Shown in pieces: positions 8,210 to 16,643 of a stretch of DNA of 47,684 nucleotides. Position numbers and translations under genes: made by a program. The DNA is from Chlorobiaceae bacterium (GTDB lineage: Bacteria; Bacteroidota; Chlorobiia; Chlorobiales; Chlorobiaceae), in the NCBI GenBank assembly GCA_013334525.1, contig JAAXXK010000018.1:1-47684 (forward strand), written 5' to 3'. Position 1 is the stretch's first letter. The number at the start of each line of letters is the position of its first letter. The notes under the pieces were generated by a model. The model saw only the letters and a program-made list of their open reading frames with translations, searched no databases and was not told where the DNA came from.

Positions 8210-8628
8210 GACGAAGAGGTACTGGCGTTTGTCGATAAAGGTTCAATGTCGGGGTGCATGACCGGGGAGCTGACCGTGCCGGTGGTGAAACTGCCAGGTG
8301 CATTTCAGTCGGGTTCGATGGCATGGTGGAATAAGACATCGGAAATTACTAAATGTATCGGGTATTGGAAGCAATGAACTCCATTCCTTCTTCGACTGGC
8401 GCTGGTAAACCAGGGGCAAAATGCTTTGCGAACAGATTCCCGATACGGCCGGGCCGTTGTATGCACGGGCATGAATGTGAGGGGGGATTTTTCATAGGGT
8501 TTGTACGGATTTTCCGGTTATCCGTATTTGATTTTATAAGGCAACAAATAGATGGGAATTACCTGTTTGGATCTGTAATTTCTGGGCTGGAACCCGGGGC
8601 TTGAATTCTTGTTGACTCAGTTGGTTAT
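8210..8628. other. Divergent intergenic region
   Basis: This lies between the minus-strand methyltransferase and the plus-strand ATP-grasp gene. It presumably contains both promoters. No gene, strong hairpin or repeat was recognised. Confidence 0.4.
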
Positions 8629-9573
8629 ATGATGATGGTTTGTGGGATATTGACAGTATCAAGGCCTTTGCTTGTAACGCTGTTGGTTGTTGTGTGCGGC
8701 CTGTTTTTGCTGAACAGGGTGGTTCAGAACATTCGCAGCGGCAAGCATAAGCCTCTCCGTGTCATTATTTTTGGCAGCCATTGTCCTGTATGGATGAGTG
8801 CACTTGCGCCAGAAGCTCCGGTCTGGTCCCTGCTTCCTGATGTGAAGATGGTCTGCAATGTATCGTCCCGCAAAAAACTGCGTTTGATCATGGCGGATAA
8901 AGGCGATTACCATACCGTCATTATTCCGCTGATGGAGAATCATATCGCGAAATGTCCCAAAAAATATCACTCCCTTGTTCCTGGTAAACGTGCTTTGGGA
9001 TTATTGGCTAACAAGGCTGAATTCGCCGCCTATGTTGCTCAAAACAATCTTGATTCGCTTGTTCTTAGGCACTACGACAGTATTGATGAAATCGTCTGGC
9101 CGGTTGTTTTGAAAAGGGAGGATTTGAACTCGGGCCGGGGGATTGAGATTGTTCGTTCGAGGGAGCATTTCGAATCCCTGCTTTTGACGGATGAGTGGAG
9201 GACCCAGAAATATGTGGTGGAGGAGCTGATGCCGGGTGAATTCGAGTATGTCACCCATTGCATCTGTAAGGATGGACGGATTTTGTGGAGTTCTACGTTT
9301 GAGTACGAGATGTTTTCCGCGATGGAGATAAGAACTCCCGATAATGTGAAAGCCATGAGGCCATCGAGCGCATCGCCGTCAGCCATAAGCCAGATGGAGA
9401 AAATGCTTGCTCCGCTCCGATACAATGGCCCGTGCAATGTTGATTACAAGATAGATGCTGATGGCAATATGAAGGTATTTGAGATCAACCCGCGACTCGG
9501 TGGTTCTTTGATGTTGCCACAAAACGTGGACTACCTTAGTCATGCGCTTTCGTGCATAACCCATAATGCATGA
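8629..9573 (+). CDS. ATP-grasp domain protein with an N-terminal membrane anchor
   Basis: 314 residues. Residues ~9-31 (SRPLLVTLLVVVCGLFLL) form one transmembrane helix, followed by positive residues (RSGKHKPLR). The rest is an ATP-grasp ligase fold: a pre-ATP-grasp region, the nucleotide-binding segment WPVVLKREDLNSGRGIEIV, a lid strand YVVEELMPGEFEYVTH, and the metal-binding end FEINPRLGGSLM, where Glu and Asn bind Mg. Such enzymes join a carboxylate to an amine, thiol or similar group through an acyl-phosphate. The closest general types are the carbamoyl-phosphate-synthase-like and PylC/carnosine-synthase-like ligases. The substrate is unknown and no partner gene is adjacent. A cytosolic catalytic domain tethered to the inner membrane is implied. 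Two adjacent ATGs (8629, 8632) are equally possible starts. Confidence 0.75.
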   Translation: MMMVCGILTVSRPLLVTLLVVVCGLFLLNRVVQNIRSGKHKPLRVIIFGSHCPVWMSALAPEAPVWSLLPDVKMVCNVSSRKKLRLIMADKGDYHTVIIPLMENHIAKCPKKYHSLVPGKRALGLLANKAEFAAYVAQNNLDSLVLRHYDSIDEIVWPVVLKREDLNSGRGIEIVRSREHFESLLLTDEWRTQKYVVEELMPGEFEYVTHCICKDGRILWSSTFEYEMFSAMEIRTPDNVKAMRPSSASPSAISQMEKMLAPLRYNGPCNVDYKIDADGNMKVFEINPRLGGSLMLPQNVDYLSHALSCITHNA

Positions 9574-9661
9574 TCTTGTGAGGATTTGATCTCATTGCTT
9601 GGGGCTATGTGAACCATCGAGCTTCACGGTTCTTCAAAAAGGGCAACGGTCTGAAATGGCA

Positions 9662-9693
9662 AAGGCCGGCAGCTTTGTCGAACTCCCGGCCTT
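9662..9693. terminator. Candidate hairpin terminator between convergent genes
   Basis: AAGGCCGG and CCGGCCTT form a perfect 8 bp stem with a 16-base loop. No uridine run follows on either strand, so termination is uncertain. Confidence 0.35.
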
Positions 9694-9740
9694 CTTGCTG
9701 GGGCTTCCTTCAGGCAAGCCTCATAATCACTATCCGATTC

Positions 9741-10403
9741 TCAATGGCATGAGGCGCAGCTTCGCCTGGTCGTGCGATGCAGTTCGTCGTCGGGTGCTCC
9801 GTTGTTGGTTGACGGGGTGTCGTTATTGCCTGCACCGGAATTGAAACTTGGGCTGCCGGTTTCCTGTGGCTCCTGCCAGCGCGAGGCCAGGCGCGCAGAT
9901 GCATGTCTCTCGTCATAATGCTCCTGGTCGTCGCCGTGTCTGTTGGATCGTTCAACATATGCCGTTGCATTCTCATTGGTGACCGGTGTTTCATCACTTT
10001 TTTGCTCCAGTGAGCCGGCAATTGCCCTTCCTGTACCCAGGATGGCTGGAAACGGCTGCAGGTGGGTGTAGGTGCCGATTGCCACAAACGTTGTCAAAAC
10101 GATTGTCGTCACCAGTTCGGCAGGTCGTTGCCATCCTTCGTTTTTCTTCTTTTTCAGGTACGACAGAAATGGGGTCCAGTTAATGTAAAACAGGTGGTAC
10201 AGGGAGAAAAGGGTAAAGACCAGACCGAATATAATGTGCTGGTTAAGCCATGCCGGCTTGGTAAGGCCAAAGAATTCAGATATAATCCCGGCGCCGCCTC
10301 CGGCCGGATATACATAGAGGATCACGCCCGAAACGAGCAGTATCATAAAGGATAGAAACAGGCCGAAACTGGTAAGGATTCGCCAACTGAAAGACTTTTT
10401 CAT
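9741..10403 (-). CDS. DUF4405-type three-helix membrane protein with a C-terminal CxxCH
   Basis: 220 residues with three predicted membrane helices: about 9-31 (TSFGLFLSFMILLVSGVILY), 54-75 (HIIFGLVFTLFSLYHLFYI) and 98-118 (ELVTTIVLTTFVAIGTY). Helices 2 and 3 carry His residues (NQH, YHL, THL) suited to heme b, as in the DUF4405/cytochrome-b561-like group. The positive-inside rule (KKKKNEGW between helices 2 and 3) places the ~100-residue hydrophilic tail in the periplasm. The tail is rich in Asn, Thr, Ser and Gln and ends RRSCASCH, so the last five residues are a CxxCH heme-c motif. Another frame opposite the tail stays open past 9710, so a frameshift in the tail is an alternative explanation. 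Confidence 0.65.
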   Translation of the reverse strand: MKKSFSWRILTSFGLFLSFMILLVSGVILYVYPAGGGAGIISEFFGLTKPAWLNQHIIFGLVFTLFSLYHLFYINWTPFLSYLKKKKNEGWQRPAELVTTIVLTTFVAIGTYTHLQPFPAILGTGRAIAGSLEQKSDETPVTNENATAYVERSNRHGDDQEHYDERHASARLASRWQEPQETGSPSFNSGAGNNDTPSTNNGAPDDELHRTTRRSCASCH

Positions 10404-10706
10404 CGTACATCGTAGTTAAACATCATAATAAATTACTCACATGCTTTATGACGCTCGTTGCGCCGAAAACAAGCGGAATGCTTGAAAACAGGAGTTGCTT
10501 AAGGAGATAAATCGCCAGGAGGGAATGGGTTGATCTTCAAAACGATTTGTTGCTGTTTTTGTATGGCAACTTACTATTAAGAAGAATTTTAGCCTTTATT
10601 GACGAGTGCCGGTAGCGGTGATTCTGGACAGACTGGTCAATATGAATGCCAATCCGGTCCATTCGGGGCCAGTGGAGGGTGTCGATGGCTAAGGTTCATT
10701 ATGCTA
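10404..10706. other. Gap between the MFS and DUF4405 genes
   Basis: About 300 bp with no gene seen. It lies downstream of the MFS gene and upstream of the DUF4405 gene, both on the minus strand. No convincing terminator or repeat is visible. Confidence 0.35.
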
Positions 10707-12017
10707 TTATTGAGGCTCTGTCCTGGTCACCAGAAGAACGAGTATGGCGGCAACCAGCATTGATGCCGAGAACAGATAAAGTACCGGAGTCATGCTGTGG
10801 CCTGTGGCGTCGCGGATGATGCCGACCGCTTCAGGGCTTGCATAGCCTGCCGTATTGCCGAAGGAGTTGACAAGGGCGATTCCGGCGGCTGCGGCATTTC
10901 CTGCAAGGAGGCCGGAGGGCAGGGACCAGAAGCAGGAGAGTGCCGACATGATGCCGGCGGTTGCAATACAGAGTGCCATAATACCATACCAGCCGTTAAC
11001 CGAAGGCATGGCGCTGATTGCGAAGGCTGCTGTGGCGGCAAGGCAGGGGAGGGCGATGTGCCATCTGCGTTCACCGCTCCTGTCGGAATGAATTCCGTTT
11101 GCAACCATGGCGACTGACGATACCAGCCACGGGACGGCAGAGATCCAGCCGATCGCCATTTGGTCGGTGGTGATCGTCTCCTTGATGATCTGCGGGAGCC
11201 AGAAGGAGATTCCGTACAGCCCCATGACAATCGCGAAATAGATCAGGCTCAGTACCCAGACCTTCGGATTTGAGAAGGCGCTCCCTGCAGAGTGGCTTGA
11301 GCGGTACGACGCCAACAGTGCCGCTTCTTCATGCTGTTGTCGCCTTATAAGCAGCTCTTTTTCGTCATTCGACAGCCAGTTGGCATCTTTCGGCAAATTG
11401 TCCAGATAAAAAAGGACCGCTATACCCATGAGGATCGATGGAAATCCTTCGAGCAGAAAAAGCCACCGCCAACCCTGCAGTCCATGGTAACCGTCCATCG
11501 AATGAAGAATCCAGCCTGAGATCGGCCCGCCGACGACACCGGCAATTGCTACGGCGGTCATGAACCAGGCTACCATCCCGGCTCGGTAGGCGGCCGGAAA
11601 CCAGAAGGTCAGATAGAGAATGATTCCCGGGAAAAAACCGGCTTCGGCAACGCCAAGCAAAAAGCGGAGAAGGTAAAAGGTGTGTTCATCGGAGACCAGT
11701 ACCTGAAGGAGCGCAACCAGCCCCCAGGTTATCATGATGCGGCCTATCCACACTTTGGCGCCGATTTTTGCGAGAATGATGTTGCTCGGAATTTCAAAGA
11801 GGAGATAGCCGATGAAGAATATGCCGGCTCCGGTGCCATAGGCAGTCTCGCTCAGGTTGAGCTCCCGGCACATCTGAAGTTTTGCGAAGCCAACGTTGAC
11901 CCGGTCGACATAGGCGAGGATGTAGCTGAAAAAGAGAATGGGGAGCAGTCGTAACGCCACCTTCCTGTAGATGGCTTCTTCAGTTTCGGCCAGACGACTC
12001 CTTTCAATAATTTCCAT
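10707..12017 (-). CDS. MFS transporter, anion:cation symporter (phthalate/tartrate/hexuronate) type
   Basis: 436 residues with twelve hydrophobic segments in two six-helix halves. Family marks are ILAYVDRVNVGFAKLQM after helix 1, the signature GYLLFEIPSNIILAKIGAK between helices 2 and 3, RFLLGVAEAGFFPGIILYL in helix 4 and GWRWLFLLEGFPSI before helix 6. These match the ACS family (TtuB tartrate, PhtA phthalate, GarP glucarate types), which imports organic anions with protons or other cations. A cytoplasmic loop sits near residues 215-245 (NLPKDANWLSNDEKELL). It is alone on the minus strand with no catabolic gene beside it. Organic-acid import is unusual in an obligate photoautotroph, so horizontal acquisition is possible. 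The exact substrate is unknown. Confidence 0.88.
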   Translation of the reverse strand: MEIIERSRLAETEEAIYRKVALRLLPILFFSYILAYVDRVNVGFAKLQMCRELNLSETAYGTGAGIFFIGYLLFEIPSNIILAKIGAKVWIGRIMITWGLVALLQVLVSDEHTFYLLRFLLGVAEAGFFPGIILYLTFWFPAAYRAGMVAWFMTAVAIAGVVGGPISGWILHSMDGYHGLQGWRWLFLLEGFPSILMGIAVLFYLDNLPKDANWLSNDEKELLIRRQQHEEAALLASYRSSHSAGSAFSNPKVWVLSLIYFAIVMGLYGISFWLPQIIKETITTDQMAIGWISAVPWLVSSVAMVANGIHSDRSGERRWHIALPCLAATAAFAISAMPSVNGWYGIMALCIATAGIMSALSCFWSLPSGLLAGNAAAAGIALVNSFGNTAGYASPEAVGIIRDATGHSMTPVLYLFSASMLVAAILVLLVTRTEPQ

Positions 12018-12869
12018 TATGCTCTCCGGGACTCAGCACCCTGTGATCGTGGGCTCAAGGGGTACGGTTGTAATTAGCAAAAGTGCAACCTCTCTCGTCG
12101 ACTCTTCGACAGATCAGGAGCCCCCCCGACATATTTTTGTGAGGCAGGAGCGGGCGGCGACCTTGCCGTCATCTGTCCAGAAAACAGGATTTCCCCCTGC
12201 GGTAATATCCGGAATATATGTTTGTATAGGCGCTAAAAGTATCAAAAAGGAGATGTTGATATTAAAAAAATCGAAATAATGCGGGAAACGTTTTTCCTCA
12301 AATCAGGCAAGGATCCCCAGTTTGTTCTCTTTCTTGTTTGAATGACTCTGCACGGTCAGTGCGCTTATAACTTCACATTTTTTTGAGTCTTTTCGGCAGG
12401 AGCACTATCGCCTGTCGAATTGATATTCAGGTAGCCGGGATTTCCTGTTTTTGTCATAAAGGAAAAGTGTCGTCAGGATAACTGCGTTAGTGGCGAGAAA
12501 TTGTTAATGCTTTTTATAAATACGCTTTAGCGTTCGCCAGCATTGCCTGTCCAGCCAGGGCGGGTTGATGTGGTGCATGTCGCTGGTATATTCGTGCTTA
12601 TTTTGTTTCTATCTGTTGAGTTGTGTTTATATATATGAAATGTGTGTAATGGATATGGGCTCTCTTTATTCGCGGCGTTGCGCTTAAAGCCTATGTCTGA
12701 AAAGGGTTTATACTTTTGTTGTTTCATACGGTTCATCATGTGTTGTATTTTTGATCGTGATGAAGTATATATCATATTCAAGCCTGAAGTTCTCAGGATG
12801 CCATATACCGTATCATTGGCGCTTGCTGCGCCGGCAAGATCAAATAATGCTTAATAAAGGAGATTTCTC
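12018..12869. other. 852 bp divergent intergenic region
   Basis: This is the largest gap in the window, between the MFS gene (minus) and the SapC-family gene (plus). Open frames here look non-coding in composition. AT-rich segments at about 12500-12640 and 12700-12785 probably hold the sapC-side promoter. An AAAGGAG ribosome site precedes the SapC-family ATG. No RNA gene or repeat family was recognised. Confidence 0.4.
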
Positions 12870-13589
12870 ATGATGTACAGCAATGCTGTTGCGCTCAACA
12901 GTGAGCGTCATTCAGACTTTACCATCAGCCCAAGTCCGAAAGGATACCATTTTGCTGCAGATCTTCTCACTGTAATGATTGTCGCATCGGAATTCTATGA
13001 CGCCGGTCGTCAGTTCCCCATCATTTTCACTATTTCTCCCGAGAACGTCGTCCAGCCGGTCGTCCTGCTTGGTTTTGAAGAGGGTGAGAACCTTTTTGTC
13101 GACGATGAAGGCAAGTGGACCGGTCGATATATCCCTGCATACCTCAGGCGCTATCCTTTTATTACGACCGATGAATCTGAAGATGGCCAGGCCATCGTAT
13201 GTTTCGACGAGTCGTTTGACGGATTTAACCTTGAGGGAGGAATTCCGCTGTTTGAGAACCGTGAGCCTACAGCTAAAACCATCGAGATCCAGGGTTTTCT
13301 TCAGGGCTATCTCGTGCAGTTGAAGCAGACGAGGGAGTTTGGTTCCATATTGCTCGAAAAAGATCTCTTCCGCGAGATCTCAGCCCAGGCAAACCTTGTG
13401 GATGGCCGTACCTATGGGCTCAACGGTATGCATGTGGTTGATGAGCAGAAGCTTGCCGAACTATCGGAAGCTGACGTTAATGAACTTTTCAAGGCTGGTC
13501 TTCTGCCGCTGGTTTACGCTCACCTGCTCTCCCTGCGTAACCTGCAGGAACTGGTTGAGCGCAAAGGCACCAGGAGCACTGCCGAATAA
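12870..13589 (+). CDS. SapC family protein
   Basis: 239 residues matching the SapC family (PF07277) along its length. Marks are HFAADLLTVMIVASEFYDAGRQFPIIF near the N-terminus, the YIPAYLRRYPF motif about residues 89-99, FDESFDGFN, GIPLFE, and a helical C-terminal part rich in Leu and Glu. There is no signal peptide or membrane segment. The name comes from an S-layer-associated locus, but the biochemical function of the family is not established. The ATG at 12870 follows AAAGGAGATTTCTC, a good ribosome site; an adjacent ATG at 12873 is possible. A hairpin terminator follows, so the gene is likely transcribed alone. Confidence 0.85.
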   Translation: MMYSNAVALNSERHSDFTISPSPKGYHFAADLLTVMIVASEFYDAGRQFPIIFTISPENVVQPVVLLGFEEGENLFVDDEGKWTGRYIPAYLRRYPFITTDESEDGQAIVCFDESFDGFNLEGGIPLFENREPTAKTIEIQGFLQGYLVQLKQTREFGSILLEKDLFREISAQANLVDGRTYGLNGMHVVDEQKLAELSEADVNELFKAGLLPLVYAHLLSLRNLQELVERKGTRSTAE

Positions 13590-13608
13590 GGTTTGTTATT
13601 CATGTTGT

Positions 13609-13632
13609 CCGGCCCCGTATCCACGGGGTCGG
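13609..13632 (+). terminator. Hairpin after the SapC-family gene
   Basis: CCGGCCCCGT and ACGGGGTCGG form a 10-position stem with one G-T pair around a 4-base loop. No uridine run follows directly, so it may be a weak or factor-assisted terminator. Confidence 0.5.
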
Positions 13633-13769
13633 CAGCTTGCCGGTGACGTTTGGATCACTTCCGGCCGGTCGGCTTGTTTTTGATGGGTGGGATTGACCAG
13701 AAGTTCGATGCTCCTGTGTTTGGGGTCGGGCGTATCCCTGACTTTCCGTTCAACCCGTAAAACTTCCGC

Positions 13770-14492
13770 ATGTCATTATATTCTCGATTTGCAGCCTGCT
13801 ATGAGCAGGTTTTTCCATTCAGGGAAGAGGTGTACGGTTTCCTGAAGAACCATGCTGGGGAGTCGGGATCCGCTGTGCTTGATATCGGGTGCGGCTCGGG
13901 TCATTACTGCGGGCGGTTTGGAGGTGAGGGGTATAAGGCGATCGGTATCGATCTCGATGAGGTTATGATCGCAGAGGCTGGTCGGCATTATCCGGATGCG
14001 AGCTTCCTGTGTCTTGACATGAGGAGTGTGAAGTCGGCCGGGAGCGGGTTCAATTGCATCTATTCGATCGGCAACGGATTGGCCCACCTTCATCGGAACG
14101 ACCTGCTTCCCTTCATCGAATCGGTTCATGGGATGCTTGTCCCAGGTGGTCGCTGGATTATGCAGGTCATGAACTGGGATGCCCTCCTGGCATTGCGGGA
14201 GTATTCATTTCCTGAAAAACCCATCAAAATCGCTGAGGATTCGGCTGTTTTCCATCGCGGCTACAGTTCCATCACCACAGATTCCCTGAGCTTTTCCTTC
14301 GCCTTGCGCTACGCATCGGGCAAAGAGCTTTTTGCCGAAAAAATCACCCTCTATCCGGTCACATGCCGGCATTACCACCACCTGCATGAAGTTGCCGGAT
14401 TCAGATGCTCCGGGCAATATTCCGATTTCAGCATGAACCCCGTCCGGGCTGTGCCGGGTACGGGACTGGTGATGGTTTTTGAGAAGTGCTGA
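13770..14492 (+). CDS. Class I SAM-dependent methyltransferase
   Basis: 240 residues. Motif I is AVLDIGCGSGHYCGRF near residues 35-50. It is followed by AIGIDLDEVMIAEA (acidic end of beta 2), SFLCLDMRSV, IYSIGNGLAHLH and GMLVPGGRWIMQVMNWD, the usual order of a Methyltransf_25-type enzyme. The C-terminal third is beta-rich and could form part of the substrate site. The substrate is not predictable. The start follows a stretch without a clear Shine-Dalgarno. The stop codon abuts the stop of the convergent RlpA-like gene with no gap, so the two transcripts must overlap at their 3' ends. Confidence 0.85.
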   Translation: MSLYSRFAACYEQVFPFREEVYGFLKNHAGESGSAVLDIGCGSGHYCGRFGGEGYKAIGIDLDEVMIAEAGRHYPDASFLCLDMRSVKSAGSGFNCIYSIGNGLAHLHRNDLLPFIESVHGMLVPGGRWIMQVMNWDALLALREYSFPEKPIKIAEDSAVFHRGYSSITTDSLSFSFALRYASGKELFAEKITLYPVTCRHYHHLHEVAGFRCSGQYSDFSMNPVRAVPGTGLVMVFEKC

Positions 14493-15002
14493 TCAGTTGT
14501 AGGCTTCTATCCTGACATCCCCGATGCCATTGTCTACCATCCCTATCTCTCTTGCGGCTGCTTTGGAGAGGTCAATGATCCTGCTTTTGATGTTGGGGCC
14601 TCGATCATTTACCTTGACCAGTACCATGCGCCCATTGGCCAGATTCGTGACGCGTACCATGGTTCCGAAGGGTAGCGATCGATGGGCTGCGGTATAATCC
14701 TTTTTGTCGAACTGTGCTCCGCTTGCTGTTGTTCGTCCCTGGAACCTGTTGGCGTAGAACGACGCTTTTCCCTCTGCGATGAGGAACATGTTCTTTTTGC
14801 CGACTATTTCTTCAGTGGATTTTCCTGAATTGGCATCGGCCACATAGACATTTATTGCCGTTTTGGCGGCTTTGCTTTCAGTATATGATGCCAGCGCTTT
14901 CCTTTCTGTTTCGTTGGCAAGGGCGCTGTTAGGTGAAGTTGAAATAAAGAGCGATGCTGACAAAGTCAGGCAGCTTATCAATGCTCTGTGTTTTTTATGC
15001 AT
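14493..15002 (-). CDS. rlpA: RlpA-like double-psi beta-barrel protein (septal ring lytic transglycosylase family)
   Basis: 169 residues with a Sec signal peptide ([19 protein letters not shown], cleavage near residue 29). The C-terminal RlpA domain from about residue 76 contains [45 protein letters not shown] and [14 protein letters not shown]. The conserved Asp in NDRGP and the S-F-Y pattern are intact. RlpA enzymes cleave denuded glycan strands at the septum; smaller family members without a SPOR domain, as here, may only bind glycan. A periplasmic cell-wall role is likely. It is convergent with the methyltransferase gene. Confidence 0.85.
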   Translation of the reverse strand: MHKKHRALISCLTLSASLFISTSPNSALANETERKALASYTESKAAKTAINVYVADANSGKSTEEIVGKKNMFLIAEGKASFYANRFQGRTTASGAQFDKKDYTAAHRSLPFGTMVRVTNLANGRMVLVKVNDRGPNIKSRIIDLSKAAAREIGMVDNGIGDVRIEAYN

Positions 15003-15456
15003 AATTACCTCCCGGTAAATGCGTCGCTACCCGAACTGTTCCTGTAAATCTTTACAATTTTTATCGTCAATAGCGCGCCGGTTTCTGTTATGGTTATGAA
15101 ACACATAAACCCAATATAATAAAAGGTTATCAAAGAAGGAAATCGGTCGGGTCCTGCAGATTATCACCTGGTCGCCGACTTGCTGTGCTTTGTGTAAGTG
15201 TATAAATTATAATACGATAAGTTTGTATTTCGACTGATTATCCTTTGTTTATAATGATTGGATATGACGGGATGTTATAGCATGATCGACAGCGGGTGCT
15301 CCTGTTAATCGTTGAGTTTATGTGGATATAATTAGTCTCCTGAATCTCGGGTGATCGTTTGAGATGGCCCCATTCCCTGAAGCGTTTAAGCCGCTGCTGT
15401 GGTTCTGTAGAGATACAAGGGGTTTTCCAGTAACCATCGGGAGGCGGCGTCAGCCT
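15003..15456. other. Divergent AT-rich intergenic region
   Basis: This lies between the RlpA-like gene (minus) and the TPR gene (plus). It contains several AT-rich tracts suited to promoters and no visible gene. It would shrink to 361 bp if the TPR gene started at the upstream ATG at 15364. Confidence 0.4.
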
Positions 15457-16407
15457 GTGAACAGCACGATCACCTTGGGTCTCGGAAAGAGAGTTTCGGG
15501 GCTCATCATCATAGCCGTTGCATTGATGTGCAGCTTGTCGGCAGTTTATGCAGGGCCTGCTGATGAGTACATCGAGAGGGGCATCGACAAAGGTCGCCAG
15601 GGTGACTATTCAGGCGCGATAGGCGATTTCAGCCGTTCCATAAAGTTGAGGCCGAAAAATCCTGAAGCTTATTACGACAGGGGGGTCGCAAGAGGTTTCA
15701 TCGGCGATACAAAAGGGGCCATATCCGATTATACAAGAGCCATCGAAATTGATCCGCGTTCAGCCGGGGCATATAATAACAGGGGGTTCTCAAGGGCATC
15801 CCTTGGGCAGTACGCTGCAGCAATTGCCGATATTTCAAAGGCCATCGCCATCGATCCGAAGTTGGCCGAACTATACAACAACCGGGGGACAGTCAGGACC
15901 TCGATGAAGGATTATGCCGGGGCGATAGAGGATTTCACCAGGGCGATCGAACTCAATCCCCAGCTTGCCGGGGCATACAACAATTGCGGTCTTGCCAGGG
16001 CCCTGAAAGATGATCTTTTGGGGGCGCTCGAAGATTACACCAGGGCGGTTACGCTTGATCAGCGCTATACGGTCGCATGGTACAACCGAGGTAATGTAAG
16101 GGTTGCCCTCGGGGATGCGAAAGGAGCCATCGAGGATTATTCCAAGGCTATTGTGCTGGAGCCCGGAATGTTGGCGGCCTGGAACAATCGAGCGTTCGCC
16201 AGGATTACCATGGGCGAATTTGCTGGTGCGGTGGGGGATTTGAGCCGGATTGTGGACTCGGCGCCGGACAACTCTTCGGGATGGTACAACAGGGGAATAG
16301 CAAAGAAACTTTGCGGAGAACGTCAGGGGGCGATAGAAGATCTTAAAAAGGCGGCTTCGCTTGGCGATGCATTTGCTACGGATGTCCTTAAAGAGCTGGA
16401 GCCTTGA
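15457..16407 (+). CDS. Secreted or periplasmic TPR-repeat protein
   Basis: 316 residues from the GTG at 15457. Eight consecutive 34-residue TPR units run from about residue 37 to the end, each with the pattern A-x-Y-N-N-R-G ... GD-x-x-GAI-x-D-x-(S/T)-RAI-x-(I/L)-(D/N)P. The chosen GTG follows GGGAGG at 15440-15445 and gives a clean signal peptide (TLGLGKRVSGLIIIAVALM ... VYA-G). The frame also extends to an ATG at 15364, which would add 31 residues not resembling a signal sequence. TPR arrays scaffold protein complexes; here the location is periplasmic or the outer face of the inner membrane. One unit has C for R (NNCGLA). No catalytic domain is present, and the partner is unknown. Confidence 0.8.
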   Translation: MNSTITLGLGKRVSGLIIIAVALMCSLSAVYAGPADEYIERGIDKGRQGDYSGAIGDFSRSIKLRPKNPEAYYDRGVARGFIGDTKGAISDYTRAIEIDPRSAGAYNNRGFSRASLGQYAAAIADISKAIAIDPKLAELYNNRGTVRTSMKDYAGAIEDFTRAIELNPQLAGAYNNCGLARALKDDLLGALEDYTRAVTLDQRYTVAWYNRGNVRVALGDAKGAIEDYSKAIVLEPGMLAAWNNRAFARITMGEFAGAVGDLSRIVDSAPDNSSGWYNRGIAKKLCGERQGAIEDLKKAASLGDAFATDVLKELEP

Positions 16408-16472
16408 TCATCATGTGGATGGCCGGTTTATTGCAATTGATGACTATTGCTTATATTAAATTCCATGGTTTT

Positions 16473-16516
16473 CTGAAATTTCTGAACCTTTTGGTAGGAA
16501 TTCCTGAAATTTCTGA
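16473..16516. repeat. Short direct repeat CTGAAATTTCTGA
   Basis: Two perfect 13 bp copies, 16473-16485 and 16504-16516, lie 31 bp (three helical turns) apart between the TPR gene and kup. They could be tandem operator sites for kup, or chance. Confidence 0.35.
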
Positions 16517-16643
16517 GCCGGTCTTTGGTCATAGCCGTTCTTTATTTGTATCAGTCAATAAATTCACCCCTGATGCAGGGGCGGTAAACGACATTGTTTG
16601 ACTTGTCGTTAAACCACCTGCGGTAACATCACTTTCCGGCCCT

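Noticed and set aside
16404..16601. 65-codon frame directly after the TPR gene
   Set aside because: It is partly hydrophobic but has no ribosome site. Its length depends on the AT-rich repeat region, and no family resemblance was seen.
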